Positions 9,590-18,185 of a stretch of 64,000 nt of DNA are shown here, one piece after another (within the stretch, counting starts at the first letter, position 1; each line of letters starts with the position of its first letter). The translations under genes and the position numbers were made by a program. Source of the DNA: G958295645 sp965242735 (GTDB taxonomy: Bacteria > Gemmatimonadota > Gemmatimonadetes > Longimicrobiales > Gaopeijiaceae); the NCBI GenBank assembly GCA_965242735.1, contig OZ251497.1:248001-312000 (forward strand), in the 5' to 3' direction. The notes under the pieces were generated by a model. It did no database searches. It worked only from the letters and a program-made list of their open reading frames with translations, and was not told the origin of the DNA.

Positions 9590-10213
9590 CTACTTCCTTC
9601 CCATGCGTCGCTTCAACGCCTCCAAGCGTTCGTCGATGACGTCTTCGCGCGACTTGCTCAAGGCCTCGTCGAAGTCGGCCGCGCTTGGCCCTGCCCTCTC
9701 CCGCGCCATGTCCTCGCCCCGCCGGTCCAAGTCGTCAAGAAGGTCGCTGACGCCGCCGAGCGAATCGCGCGCCTTGGCGCGCCCCGCCGTGGCCGCGAGG
9801 GCGTGCTGCCGCGCCCGCGCTTCCTTGATCTTGGCCACCATGTTCTCGTACTCCGCGGTTCCCAGGCGAATCTCGGCCTCGACGGCTTCCGCCTTGCGCG
9901 CCAGCACCTGCCCGTGCTCCGCGTGCTTGGCCGCGTAGCGAGCCGCGATTTGCGCCGTCTCGGCGTCGCCGATCTCTCTTGCCAAGCGCTCGCGCCGTCG
10001 GCACACGGCCTCTTCCTCGGCCTCCTTCTTGGCCCGGGAGCGCGCCTTCTCGAGCTGCTCGCGGGCCGCCGCCACGCTCGCCTTGGCCTCCACCGCCTCG
10101 CGTTCCATCTGCTGGAGCAGGTCGGCCACGGCGTCCGACGCCGAGTCCCGTCCCAACTCTTGGTGGAAGTTGTCCACGGCCTCCTTGAAGGCCCGTCGCA
10201 GGTCGTCGAACAT
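9590..10213 (-). CDS. PspA/IM30-like coiled-coil protein
   Basis: A ~207-residue protein that starts MFDDLRRAFKEAVDNF, an amphipathic helix, followed by an almost continuous charged coiled coil (residues ~30-150) and a short helical tail ending RMGRK. The layout resembles PspA/IM30 membrane-remodelling proteins, but the sequence is not close enough to call it PspA. No transmembrane segment or signal peptide is present. It heads a probable operon with the small GlsB-like membrane protein and the M20 peptidase. MFDDL is chosen as the start because the upstream codons in frame read like non-coding Arg/Pro-rich sequence. Confidence 0.65.
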   Translation of the reverse strand: MFDDLRRAFKEAVDNFHQELGRDSASDAVADLLQQMEREAVEAKASVAAAREQLEKARSRAKKEAEEEAVCRRRERLAREIGDAETAQIAARYAAKHAEHGQVLARKAEAVEAEIRLGTAEYENMVAKIKEARARQHALAATAGRAKARDSLGGVSDLLDDLDRRGEDMARERAGPSAADFDEALSKSREDVIDERLEALKRRMGRK

Positions 10214-10336
10214 GGTGAAAGGAATATATCGGCGGAGCGCGGAGGGCGGTGCGGCTTCGGTCAAGCCGCCGCTTCCTGCTCGGCGGCTGGTTCGGCCACG
10301 GCCGCAACGCGGGCGCGGGGGCAAGTCCGGTTCGGG

Positions 10337-11470
10337 TCAGGCCGCCTCGGCCCCGCCCAGCCGGCGGCTCAACGCCGAGAGGACTCCGCCCTCCGAGACC
10401 CCTTCATACAGCGCGCGTTCCGGGGGAGGATCGTCGCCGCGCGAGGCGAGCGCCCGTTCGGCGGCTTCCTCCACGGCCGCGGCCGCGGCGCCCTCCGTCT
10501 TCTCGAGCGCCGACGGGGACACTCCCTCTTCCAACAGAAACGCCTCGAACAGCCCCACGGGATCCCGCCGCCCCCATTCTTCGAACAAACGAGCGTCCAT
10601 CGTCTCGCGGGCTTCGCGCTCGTCGTGCGTGGCGTGCCCGCCCATCCTGAACGTCTCCGCCACCACCGCCGCCGGCCCGCGGCCGTCCATGCACTGCCGC
10701 CGCGCGAGCGTCGTCGCGGCGAAGACGTCCAGCACGTTGTTGCCGTCGCACGCCAGCGCTTCCATCCCGTAGGCCGCAGGCACGTCCTCCATCTTGCCGG
10801 CGGCGTGGCGCTCCACGGGCGTCCCCAGCGCGACCTGGTTGTTCTGGACGACGAAGATGGCGGGCGCTTCCGTCCGCGCGGCGAACACCATGCCCTCGTG
10901 GGCCGCGGCCGTCCGCGTCGCGCCGTCGCCGATCCAAGTGAGCGCCACGCGCCCTTCGCCCCGGTTCTTGAACGCGAGCGCCGCGCCCGCGACGATCGCC
11001 GCGCTGGCGCCCATGTGGCTGATGGGCTGGACGACGCCCTGCGCCACATCTCCGCCGTGGAGGTCTCGCCCGCCGCTCGGGCTGGCCTTGGTCGCCAGAT
11101 ACGTCGTGAAGCCGTCCTCGAGCGGCATTCCCATCATGTGGCAGGCGCCCGCGTTTCGGATCATCGGGCTGACCACGTCCCGGCTCCGGTCGAGCGCGGC
11201 CACCGCACCCACCGTGACCGCCTCTTCCCCGATCCCCAGCCAAGCCTTGCTGATGACGCCTTGGCGGACCCAGCGCTTGAGGGCGATGTCCTGGAGGCGC
11301 GTCGTCAGCAAGGCCTCGTAGATGCCGAGGAGCGCGGCCTCGTCCAACCCGGCCACCGCGGCGGCTCGCGACGGGGACTCGCGGAACGCGCGGCGATAGC
11401 GGGCGGCGGCGCCGGCATCGGGCGTCCATTCGTGGTATTCCGCCGGATCGAAGGCGGGAAAGCGTTTCAA
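10337..11470 (-). CDS. Thiamine-dependent 2-oxoacid dehydrogenase E1, alpha subunit
   Basis: This is the alpha subunit of a heterotetrameric E1 (pyruvate or branched-chain 2-oxoacid dehydrogenase), which decarboxylates the 2-oxoacid on thiamine diphosphate. The ThDP/Mg motif is WIGDGATRTAAAHEG ... VVQNNQ. Upstream are GIGEEAVTVGA and a DVVSPMIRNAG segment typical of the branched-chain (BkdA) and actinobacterial types rather than classic PdhA. The C-terminal FRMGGHATHDE loop matches the phosphorylation-loop region. No E1-beta, E2 or E3 is adjacent, which is odd for an operon enzyme. No ATG or GTG is available in frame near the conserved start, so TTG at 11470 (reading KRFPAFDP next) is the best guess. 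Confidence 0.82.
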   Translation of the reverse strand: MKRFPAFDPAEYHEWTPDAGAAARYRRAFRESPSRAAAVAGLDEAALLGIYEALLTTRLQDIALKRWVRQGVISKAWLGIGEEAVTVGAVAALDRSRDVVSPMIRNAGACHMMGMPLEDGFTTYLATKASPSGGRDLHGGDVAQGVVQPISHMGASAAIVAGAALAFKNRGEGRVALTWIGDGATRTAAAHEGMVFAARTEAPAIFVVQNNQVALGTPVERHAAGKMEDVPAAYGMEALACDGNNVLDVFAATTLARRQCMDGRGPAAVVAETFRMGGHATHDEREARETMDARLFEEWGRRDPVGLFEAFLLEEGVSPSALEKTEGAAAAAVEEAAERALASRGDDPPPERALYEGVSEGGVLSALSRRLGGAEAA

Positions 11471-11653
11471 GATCGATTCTGGCGCGGACGGGAGAGCCGG
11501 GAGCCGGGCCGTCGGGTCCCGCGAGTGGTATCTTGATGATGCCGTCGACGACGGGCAAGCGGGTTCCGCTTCGGCTGGACGGACGCTTGGCCCTCCGCGC
11601 GACCCTGGGAGCGGCCCCGGCGGCGTGCCGAAACGCGTCCATGGAGGACCGCC

Positions 11654-12259
11654 ATGCCGAGACGAAACCGCAAGCAGGGCGTGGCTGCCGATGTCGTCTT
11701 GGAACTCTTGGAGACGCTTCGGCAGGTCGACTTGCCGACGGAAGTGCTGACCGACGAGGACATTTCGCAGACCCTGCCGCGGCGCTTCGGCATCAGCGGC
11801 GTGATCGAGACGCAGATCAAGCTCCAGCGCGACAGGGCGCGCCGAGGCGACCGTTTGCCGCCGGAAGAGGTTTCCGGGCTCATTCAGCTGTTGATGCGGC
11901 GGCCGGATTCTCGCGAGGTCTTCTTCAAGGCCGGAGCGAGGCTGGCGGAACGGCAAATCAGCACCCGCGGCCGTCTGTTTCCGCGCCGGTTGCGCCTGCG
12001 GCTGGTCAAGAAGCGGATTCAGCGGCAGCTCGCCAAGCTGTTCGGACGCCGGATGGGCGGCTTCATTTCCGGTCCGTTCACGCTGGAGATGTCCGCTTCC
12101 CCCTTCGTTCAGCTGGACGAGAGCGGGGACGCCTGCCAGTTCGTCTCGGGATTTTGCCAGCAGGCGTTGCGCGACGGCGTCTCGGCCCAATGGACCGTCA
12201 CGGAGCGGCGTTGCGAGACCAAGGGCGATGCGACCTGCCGCTGGATTGGAACGGACTAG
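11654..12259 (+). CDS. V4R (4-vinyl reductase-like) domain protein
   Basis: The 201-residue protein has a basic helical N-terminal half (residues ~1-120) with RRLRLRLVKKRIQRQL in its centre. Its C-terminal half ends in QWTVTERRCETKGDATCRW, the Cys-rich finish of V4R domains. V4R domains bind small molecules or metals and occur in Bch4-vinyl reductase-like proteins and some sensors. The function here is unknown; there is no bacteriochlorophyll gene in the window. It is transcribed away from the E1-alpha gene and towards the DUF420 gene. Confidence 0.6.
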   Translation: MPRRNRKQGVAADVVLELLETLRQVDLPTEVLTDEDISQTLPRRFGISGVIETQIKLQRDRARRGDRLPPEEVSGLIQLLMRRPDSREVFFKAGARLAERQISTRGRLFPRRLRLRLVKKRIQRQLAKLFGRRMGGFISGPFTLEMSASPFVQLDESGDACQFVSGFCQQALRDGVSAQWTVTERRCETKGDATCRWIGTD

Positions 12260-12273
12260 CTCGGGAGACGTCG

Positions 12274-12287
12274 GCCCCGCGCGGGGC
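12274..12287. terminator. GC-rich perfect palindrome in a convergent gap; possible bidirectional terminator
   Basis: The sequence gccccgcgcggggc is a perfect 14-base inverted repeat 15 bases after the V4R stop, in the gap before the convergent DUF420 gene. No T-run follows on either side, so intrinsic termination is only possible, not shown. The ten-base word gacgtcggcc occurs on both sides of the gap, at 12267 and 12349. Confidence 0.3.
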
Positions 12288-12383
12288 ACGACCCGCTGGT
12301 CCAGCCGCTGGCCGCTCCTGCGCGGACGCCCCCCCCCCGCGACGGCGCGACGTCGGCCTCGAAGGGTCTCGGTTCCGCCCGCG

Positions 12384-12809
12384 TCAGACGTGGTACAGCA
12401 TGACGTACACCGCTAGGCCCGTCAGCGACGTGTAGAGCCACATGGGGAAGGTCCAGCGCGCCAGGCGGCGGTGGGCGCCGAAACGCTCCCGGCTAGCCAG
12501 GAAGAGCAGGCGGACGACCAGCGGGACGACCACGACCGCCAAGACCATGTGGCTGAAGAGAATGGCGAAGTAGACGGGGCGCAGGCCGGCGGGACCGTCG
12601 AATTCGTGCGTGCCCGTGAGGAGGAAGCGAAGGACGTAGGAGACCAGGAACAGGGCGGAAGCAGTGGCGGCGCCCAGCATTCGGCGGCGGTGGGCGGCGA
12701 TGGCGCCGCGGCGAACGGCCCGCCAGCCGGCCACCAGAAACAAGGCGGACGCCAAGTTGAGACCTGCGTTGACCGGGGCGAGCGCGTCGCCGAGGGCTTG
12801 GGCGCTCAC
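12384..12809 (-). CDS. DUF420 family membrane protein
   Basis: A 141-residue protein with four hydrophobic segments: an N-terminal LNLASALFLVAGW, ATASALFLVSYVLRFLL, FAILFSHMVLAVVVVP and a C-terminal FPMWLYTSLTGLAVY. HEFDG and the FSHMVLA His-containing segment are typical of DUF420 (YozB-like) proteins, which accompany cytochrome oxidase and heme A genes. The GTG start (12809) overlaps the ctaA stop TGA (12806-12809), so it is translated as the second gene of a ctaA operon. A role in oxidase maturation is likely but inferred from context. Confidence 0.82.
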   Translation of the reverse strand: MSAQALGDALAPVNAGLNLASALFLVAGWRAVRRGAIAAHRRRMLGAATASALFLVSYVLRFLLTGTHEFDGPAGLRPVYFAILFSHMVLAVVVVPLVVRLLFLASRERFGAHRRLARWTFPMWLYTSLTGLAVYVMLYHV

Positions 12810-13753
12810 GCCGCCGTTCCTTCGGCGCTCGGGGCGTTGCGCCGCTTGGGGGAGCGCTCCGCCGTCGCGGGGTCCACGACCCGTTGTTGCGCGGCCAGCG
12901 TCACGGACAGCACGATCAGGATCGCCGCGAGCAGCGTGTGCACCGAGACGACGAGCGGGTCGAGCCGGAACGCCACCGAGGCCAGGCCGACGCCCACCTG
13001 CAAGAGCACGAGACCCGCCGCCGCGCCGGCGACCCGGCGGGCCAAGACGCCGGGGTTGCGCGTCCAGACGATCCACGCTTGCCGCAACACGGTCGCCGCC
13101 ACGACGACCGCGAGGACGCGGTGCAGGTAGTGGACTTGCACGAGGCGGTGGTCGAGCGGCGGCAGCAGCCGGCCCAAGCACAAAGGGATGTCGGGGCACG
13201 CCATGCCGGCGTCCATGTGCCGCACCAACGCGCCCGCCACCGACTGCGCGAACACGGCGCAGCCCATGACGACTCCGGCCCGCGCAACGGGCTGCTGCGG
13301 CCCTCTGCGCGCGGGCGGCTCCCTCCGGGCACGGGAAGCGCCGCCGGCGCGCGCGGCCATGAAGGTCGCGAGCGCCAAGAAGCCGAACGCCAGGGCCAAG
13401 TGGGACACCGAGATGGCGTCCGGCAGCCGGTAGATCACCGCAAGGCCGCCCAGGACCGATTGAACCAGCAACGCGGCGACGCCCCCCAGCCCGAGGCGGA
13501 AGAGCCCCGGCTGCGCGGGGCGCCGCTTGCGAACGAGGACCACGGCGACGGCGAACATCAGCACGAGGCTGCCGGCCCAGAGGCGGTGCAGATGCTCCCA
13601 GAAGACGCCGCCTTCCATGGGCGGGTCGAACACCCCGAAGCAGGTCGGCCAGTCGGGACAAGCAAGGCTGGATCCGGTGGCGTGGACGGCGCTTCCCAGC
13701 CACAGAAGCGCCAGCGTCCACCCGACCAGGAACCACAAGAATCGCCGCGTCAT
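12806..13753 (-). CDS. ctaA: Heme A synthase
   Basis: The CtaA/COX15 family oxidises the C8 methyl group of heme O to make heme A for aa3-type oxidases. The 315-residue protein has eight hydrophobic segments in two four-helix halves. Paired His-containing helices are visible: an N-terminal AVHATGSSLACPDWP loop, FWEHLHRLWAG, VSHLALAF, VQVHYLHRVLAV and VVSVHTLLA. The Cys-containing DWPTCFG and MACPDIPLC loops correspond to the redox pair loops of the family. The heme A product matches the aa3 oxidase at 48-52 kb. The downstream DUF420 gene is coupled by a GTGA overlap. Confidence 0.92.
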   Translation of the reverse strand: MTRRFLWFLVGWTLALLWLGSAVHATGSSLACPDWPTCFGVFDPPMEGGVFWEHLHRLWAGSLVLMFAVAVVLVRKRRPAQPGLFRLGLGGVAALLVQSVLGGLAVIYRLPDAISVSHLALAFGFLALATFMAARAGGASRARREPPARRGPQQPVARAGVVMGCAVFAQSVAGALVRHMDAGMACPDIPLCLGRLLPPLDHRLVQVHYLHRVLAVVVAATVLRQAWIVWTRNPGVLARRVAGAAAGLVLLQVGVGLASVAFRLDPLVVSVHTLLAAILIVLSVTLAAQQRVVDPATAERSPKRRNAPSAEGTAA

Positions 13754-13860
13754 GGCACGGTCAATTTAGCGACTGCGCGGCACGGGGAGGGGGGCGGCAC
13801 CAGTCCGGCGCGTGCGACGCCTGTCGGTTCCGTCTTGGGCGACGATCGGTCCGCCGGACG

Positions 13861-16002
13861 TCAGCCTGCCAGTTGCTGTTCGGCGTGGACGCGCTGGCCG
13901 GGTCGTCCCTCGGCGCGCGCGTCGCTCTCTGCCTCGCTGGCCGACCGGCCCGACCGGACCGGGCTGTCGGCCGAAGGCCAAGCGGCCACGATTCCTTCCT
14001 CCAGCCAGTCGTAGCGCCCGTCGAGGGCATGCCGGGCGAGCCGGTAGGTGGTCGCGTCGTCGTTGCGGAAAACCGCGCGGAAGTTGGCCTTGACCCGGCG
14101 CCGGGCCAGCCGGCACGCCTGGTCCGCCAGCTCGACAGCGCCTCGCGCTCGGCTTGCCGACCCGGCCCCGGCCGTCTCCGCCTCGGCGTCTGCCCCCGCC
14201 TTGGTCCTCGCCTCTGCCCCTGCCCCCACCCTGGCCTCTGCCTCCGCCTCGGTGCCTGCCCCCGCCTCCGCCGCCGTGCCCGCCGCCCCCACCTCGGCGC
14301 CTCGCATCGCCTCTGCGCGCACGCAAGCGGCGACCATCACGAACAGATCGGCTCCGATGTCCACCAGCCGTCCCAGCACCGCTTGCCGCTGCTCCAGCTT
14401 GGGCCCGAATCGCATCATGCAGTGGAACAAGGTGCGGGCCAGCCTTCTGGACGCGCGGTTCGCGAAGCGCATGTGGCGCGCGAGCGGGCCGAAGCCTCGA
14501 TAGCGGGGCCACCATCCCCAGCCCACCCACCTGCGCGGATACCAAAATGCGTAATGGACGAACGCTCTCGCGGCGGCTCCGATCCGCCTTCCTGTCGGCG
14601 CGCGCGCATCGACGGCGGCTCCGGCCGCCTGGAGATGACCGTCCACGGCCTCGCGCGCGATGAACAGCCGCATGATCTCGCTCGATCCCTCGAAGATGCG
14701 ATTGATGCGCGAGTCCCGCATCACGCGCTCCAGGGGCTCGGGGTCTTCTCCCCGCTGCCGAAGCGAATCGGCCGTCTCGTAGCCGCGGCCTCCGCGAATC
14801 TGCACGGCGTCGTCGACCAGCTCCCACGTCTTCTCCGTATGCCACAGCTTCGCGGCGGCGGCCTCGATGCGGATGTCCACCTGCTTGCCGTCCGCCAGGC
14901 CCGCGGCGAGGTCCACCGTCGCCTCCATCGCGTACGTCTCGGCCGCCATCCTCCCGAGCATCTGGGCCACGGCGTCGTGCTTGCCCACGGCTTGGCCCCA
15001 TTGCTCCCGCTCGCCCGCCCACTTCCGGCAGGCGCGCAGGCAGCCCTTGCCGACGGCGGCGCAGAAGGCAGGCAGCGCCAAGCGTCCCGTGTTGAGCGTC
15101 ACGAGGGCCAGCTTGAGTCCCAGACCCTCGCCCCACAGCAGGTTCTCGCTCGGCACCTTGACGTTGCGGAAGCGCAGGACGCCGTTGGAAATCCCCTTGA
15201 GTCCCATGAAGCTGCACTCTTGGGCCACTTCCACGCCCGGCCAGTCCCGCTCGACGACGAACGCGCTGATGGGACGCTTGCCGCGCACGCCGTCGCGGGG
15301 GGGCGTGCGCGCCATCACCACGATCAGGCCGGCTCGGGGACCGTTGGTCGTCCACAGCTTCTCGCCGTCGAGAACGTAGTGCGTGCCGTCCTCGGACAAC
15401 GTGGCCGACGTGCTCATCTTCGCCGGGTCCGACCCCACCATGGGCTCGGTCAGGGCGAACGCCGACAGCTCGCCGCCCGCCGCCCGGGGCAGGTACTTGC
15501 GCTTCTGGTCTTCCGTGCCGAACAGCACGAGCGGGGTCGGCACGCCGATGGACTGATGCGCCGACAGAAACGCGCCGGTGGCGCCGCAACGGCTGGCCAC
15601 CAGCGCCAGCGCCCGGTTGTACGACGTCTGCGAGAGCCCGAGTCCTCCGTAGCGCTTCGGAATCTTGATCCCGAAGGCCCCCAGCGCGGCCAAGCCCTCC
15701 AGGACGGAGTCGGGAACCCATCCGTCCCGGTCGACGGCGTCGCCGTCCACGTGCTCGTCGACGAAGCGCTCCAGCCGCTTGAGGAAGGGCTTCGCCTCCT
15801 CCGCCTCGGCCGGGTTCTGCACGGGATGCGGGTGCACCAGCTCCAAGGACAGCTTGCCGTCGAACAGCTCCTTCATGAAGCTGCGCTTCTCCCAGCGCTC
15901 TTGGCGAGCGCCCTCCGCGACCGCGCGGGACTCTTCCGCGCCGGTCGTCTCGACGGGTTGGCCCGAATCGCGCGGCGCTGGATGCGAAGCGATGTCGTTC
16001 AT
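13861..16002 (-). CDS. Long acyl-CoA dehydrogenase with low-complexity insert
   Basis: An FAD-dependent acyl-CoA dehydrogenase that introduces the 2,3-double bond in fatty acyl-CoA beta-oxidation. The core (residues ~60-480) has YGGLGLSQTSYN, the FALTEPMVGSDP flavin motif, LDGEKLWTTNG and IFEGSSEIMRLFIARE with the catalytic Glu region. It is ~713 residues, longer than the usual ~380-600. The extra C-terminal domain resembles that of very-long-chain type enzymes. It is interrupted at residues ~557-620 by an Ala/Glu/Gly repeat tract (AGTEAEAEARVG and similar), encoded by a purine-rich strand. MNDIAS is chosen as start because AAGGA lies seven bases upstream; an in-frame ATG at 16068 is the alternative. 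Confidence 0.88.
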   Translation of the reverse strand: MNDIASHPAPRDSGQPVETTGAEESRAVAEGARQERWEKRSFMKELFDGKLSLELVHPHPVQNPAEAEEAKPFLKRLERFVDEHVDGDAVDRDGWVPDSVLEGLAALGAFGIKIPKRYGGLGLSQTSYNRALALVASRCGATGAFLSAHQSIGVPTPLVLFGTEDQKRKYLPRAAGGELSAFALTEPMVGSDPAKMSTSATLSEDGTHYVLDGEKLWTTNGPRAGLIVVMARTPPRDGVRGKRPISAFVVERDWPGVEVAQECSFMGLKGISNGVLRFRNVKVPSENLLWGEGLGLKLALVTLNTGRLALPAFCAAVGKGCLRACRKWAGEREQWGQAVGKHDAVAQMLGRMAAETYAMEATVDLAAGLADGKQVDIRIEAAAAKLWHTEKTWELVDDAVQIRGGRGYETADSLRQRGEDPEPLERVMRDSRINRIFEGSSEIMRLFIAREAVDGHLQAAGAAVDARAPTGRRIGAAARAFVHYAFWYPRRWVGWGWWPRYRGFGPLARHMRFANRASRRLARTLFHCMMRFGPKLEQRQAVLGRLVDIGADLFVMVAACVRAEAMRGAEVGAAGTAAEAGAGTEAEAEARVGAGAEARTKAGADAEAETAGAGSASRARGAVELADQACRLARRRVKANFRAVFRNDDATTYRLARHALDGRYDWLEEGIVAAWPSADSPVRSGRSASEAESDARAEGRPGQRVHAEQQLAG

Positions 16003-16210
16003 GATGCGGTCCTTGACCGTCTGGCGCGCGCGGGCGCAGGAGAGGTCTCGCCCGGCGATCGACGGCATGGGGGTTCGACAGGCCGGCGGTGCGCGGGCGC
16101 AGGAGGATTCTTGGGCCGACGGGCGGCCTCCAAAGTGACCGAACGCGGCAGGGCGTGTAAAGGGGGCGCCCCCGTGGCTGGACGTTCCGTGGACGAGCGC
16201 GGCCCCGGCG

Positions 16211-17413
16211 TCAGGAGCCGGCGGGGCTGTTCGCCGGATCGAGCAAGGACGCGATGTCGTCCATTTGCGCGTCGGCGTCCGCCTCGCCGACGGCGATCAG
16301 TGCCGTCAGGTAGTCCGGCTGGAACATGATCAGGCTGAGGAAGTCGGGCGCCTTGACCTGCTTGGTGCCCAGGCCGCGCGTCATGAAGCGGAACATCTTG
16401 GGGAGCTGGGGCTCGTGCCGGTCGGCCAGCCGGCCCAGGTCCACCGAAGGGCGAATCGTGACCAGCCGCACCCGGCGCATCCCCTGGCGGTCTTCCGGGC
16501 GGACGTGCTTCAGCAGCCTGTTGAGGACGTCCAGGCGCTGCGCGTCCTGGTCCAGCATGTCCAGAAAGATCGAGTTCAAGAGCAGACCGGCCACCTGGGC
16601 GGGCGGAGGGTATCCGCTGACGGTCTCTCGGCCGGCCTCTTCCGTGGTGCGCCGCCGTCGCGTGCTCAGCGCCAAGATGCGGTCCGCGCCGAGATGGAGG
16701 GCCGGCGAGAGCGGCGCCGCCAGCCGGATGCCGCCGTCTCCGAACCAATGGGGGCCGATGCGGACGGCGGGGAAGAGGATGGGAAGCGCGGCCGACGCCA
16801 TGACGTGTCCCACGGAGAGCACCGCGAGCGCCGAACGCCGGTTGGGACGCTCCCATTCCTTCACGCCCTCGCCTTGCACCCACAGGACGGACTGGCCGGT
16901 CGAGTAGTTGGTGGTGCTGATGGCGGCCGCCTTGAGCCTGCCGGTGGCCAGGTTGGCGTGGATGCCCGTCAGCTCGCCGTCGACGGCGTGCAGCGCTTCG
17001 GCCAAGTAGCCGTGAAGCGGGCTCGTGTCCACCAGTCCCCGCACCCTGGGTCTGCCCGGCGCGCCGCCCGACGCCAGTTGCCGCAGCCAGCCCCCGGCGC
17101 TCTTGGCCAGCGCCCTGAAGTCGGTTCGGAACACGCGTTCGGGCGAGAGGTCCGACCAGAGATGGAGCAGCTCGTCGGTCGCCTGCGCGAACGTGCCGTG
17201 ATGGGCCGCCAGCATGGCCGCGTTGATGGCCCCGGCGCTCACGCCCGTCACGATGGGAACGCGCAGGTCCGGAAACTGCTTGGCGATGCTGCGCAGGACG
17301 CCCACTTGGTAGGCGGCCCGGGCGCCGCCGCCCCCCATCACGAACGCGAGCGTGTTGCCGGCGTCCGGTTGGGCGCCCATGGCCGGGGCGGCAGCGTCTC
17401 GTTCGGCGGCCAT
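16211..17413 (-). CDS. Patatin-like phospholipase
   Basis: A 400-residue patatin-fold acyl hydrolase acting on phospholipids or other acyl esters. The oxyanion motif GGGGAR is at residues 27-32, the nucleophile elbow GVSAG has Ser59, and the catalytic Asp lies in FGDGGIRLAAPL near residue 226, so the Ser-Asp dyad is complete. The C-terminal ~100 residues form a helical extension. There is no signal peptide. The neighbouring 130-residue membrane protein is 33 bases downstream of no shared overlap and may be independent. Substrate unknown. Confidence 0.9.
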   Translation of the reverse strand: MAAERDAAAPAMGAQPDAGNTLAFVMGGGGARAAYQVGVLRSIAKQFPDLRVPIVTGVSAGAINAAMLAAHHGTFAQATDELLHLWSDLSPERVFRTDFRALAKSAGGWLRQLASGGAPGRPRVRGLVDTSPLHGYLAEALHAVDGELTGIHANLATGRLKAAAISTTNYSTGQSVLWVQGEGVKEWERPNRRSALAVLSVGHVMASAALPILFPAVRIGPHWFGDGGIRLAAPLSPALHLGADRILALSTRRRRTTEEAGRETVSGYPPPAQVAGLLLNSIFLDMLDQDAQRLDVLNRLLKHVRPEDRQGMRRVRLVTIRPSVDLGRLADRHEPQLPKMFRFMTRGLGTKQVKAPDFLSLIMFQPDYLTALIAVGEADADAQMDDIASLLDPANSPAGS

Positions 17414-17446
17414 GCAAGAAACGTGGCTTGGGCGGCCCTCGCGCCG

Positions 17447-17839
17447 CTACGTCGTGCTCTCGAAGACGCCTCGTCCGATCGCCAGAATCCCCATGACGAC
17501 GAAGAGGAGGGCGAGCGCGGCCCCCACCAGGTGAGGCCCGTAGGTCCGTGCCTCCGCCGGGCGCCGCTTCACCACCGACGCCGTGACCTGGGCGACCAGC
17601 GCCGCCGCGACCATCGGCGCCATGTGCGCCAGCAGCAGCGTGTGGAAGGGCCGCACGAAGAGGACCGCGCCGCCGAGCAGGATCTGCAGGTGGAGCAGTC
17701 CGGCGAACGCGGACGCGGTTCTTGCGACGGCGGGCGAATAGGGCCGCTTGCCGAACAAGCCGATTGCGGCATGAACGACCACGGCCAGCCCGGCCACCAG
17801 GACGAGAAAGCGGACGCCGGAGTGGGCGGCGAAGAGCAT
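17447..17839 (-). CDS. Four-helix integral membrane protein, unknown family
   Basis: The 130-residue protein is almost wholly hydrophobic, with four segments: FLVLVAGLAVVVHAAIGLF, ASAFAGLLHLQILLGGAVLF, LLLAHMAPMVAAALVAQV and LVGAALALLFVVMGIL. His residues sit in helices 1-3 (VVHAA, GLLHLQ, LLAHM), a pattern seen in small heme-binding or cytochrome-associated membrane proteins. No family is assigned. It lies just upstream, in transcription direction, of the patatin gene, whose start it precedes on the same strand. Confidence 0.6.
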   Translation of the reverse strand: MLFAAHSGVRFLVLVAGLAVVVHAAIGLFGKRPYSPAVARTASAFAGLLHLQILLGGAVLFVRPFHTLLLAHMAPMVAAALVAQVTASVVKRRPAEARTYGPHLVGAALALLFVVMGILAIGRGVFESTT

Positions 17840-17959
17840 GGGCGAGTTCTTCCGGTTGGGAGCGCGGGCGCCGGTGGCCTCGAAGGCTCCTGAAGATAGG
17901 AAGGCGCCGCCGCGACTGCCGGATCGCGGGACTGCCCCCCGCCGGGCCGGGCACGGCGC

Positions 17960-18049
17960 GTTGCCCTCGCGTCCGCACGGCGACAACCGCGCCGCCGCGC
18001 TCGGACCCGCCCGCGTACTGGTTGCGCTCGCGTCCGCATGGCGACAAAC
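17960..18049. repeat. Imperfect direct repeat (period 61 bp) in a divergent gap
   Basis: gttgccctcgcgtccgcacg...cgacaacc at 17960-17988 recurs as gttgcgctcgcgtccgcatg...cgacaaac at 18021-18049. The pair lies in the 346-base gap between the divergent membrane-protein gene and the beta-barrel gene at 18186. That gap should also hold the promoters of both genes; a TAGAGT hexamer at 18061 is a possible -10 for the barrel gene, but I cannot place a convincing -35. Confidence 0.6.
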
Positions 18050-18185
18050 GGAAACTGCGCTAGAGTTGTCCTTGTCTGGAACGTCGCCGGCCCGGCCGCT
18101 CGCTTTGCCCGTACCGTTGCGGGGCGCGGGCGCTGGCATGGACTTGCACGCCCGGCGCGCCCCCGAACAAGAAGAGAGAGAGTCC

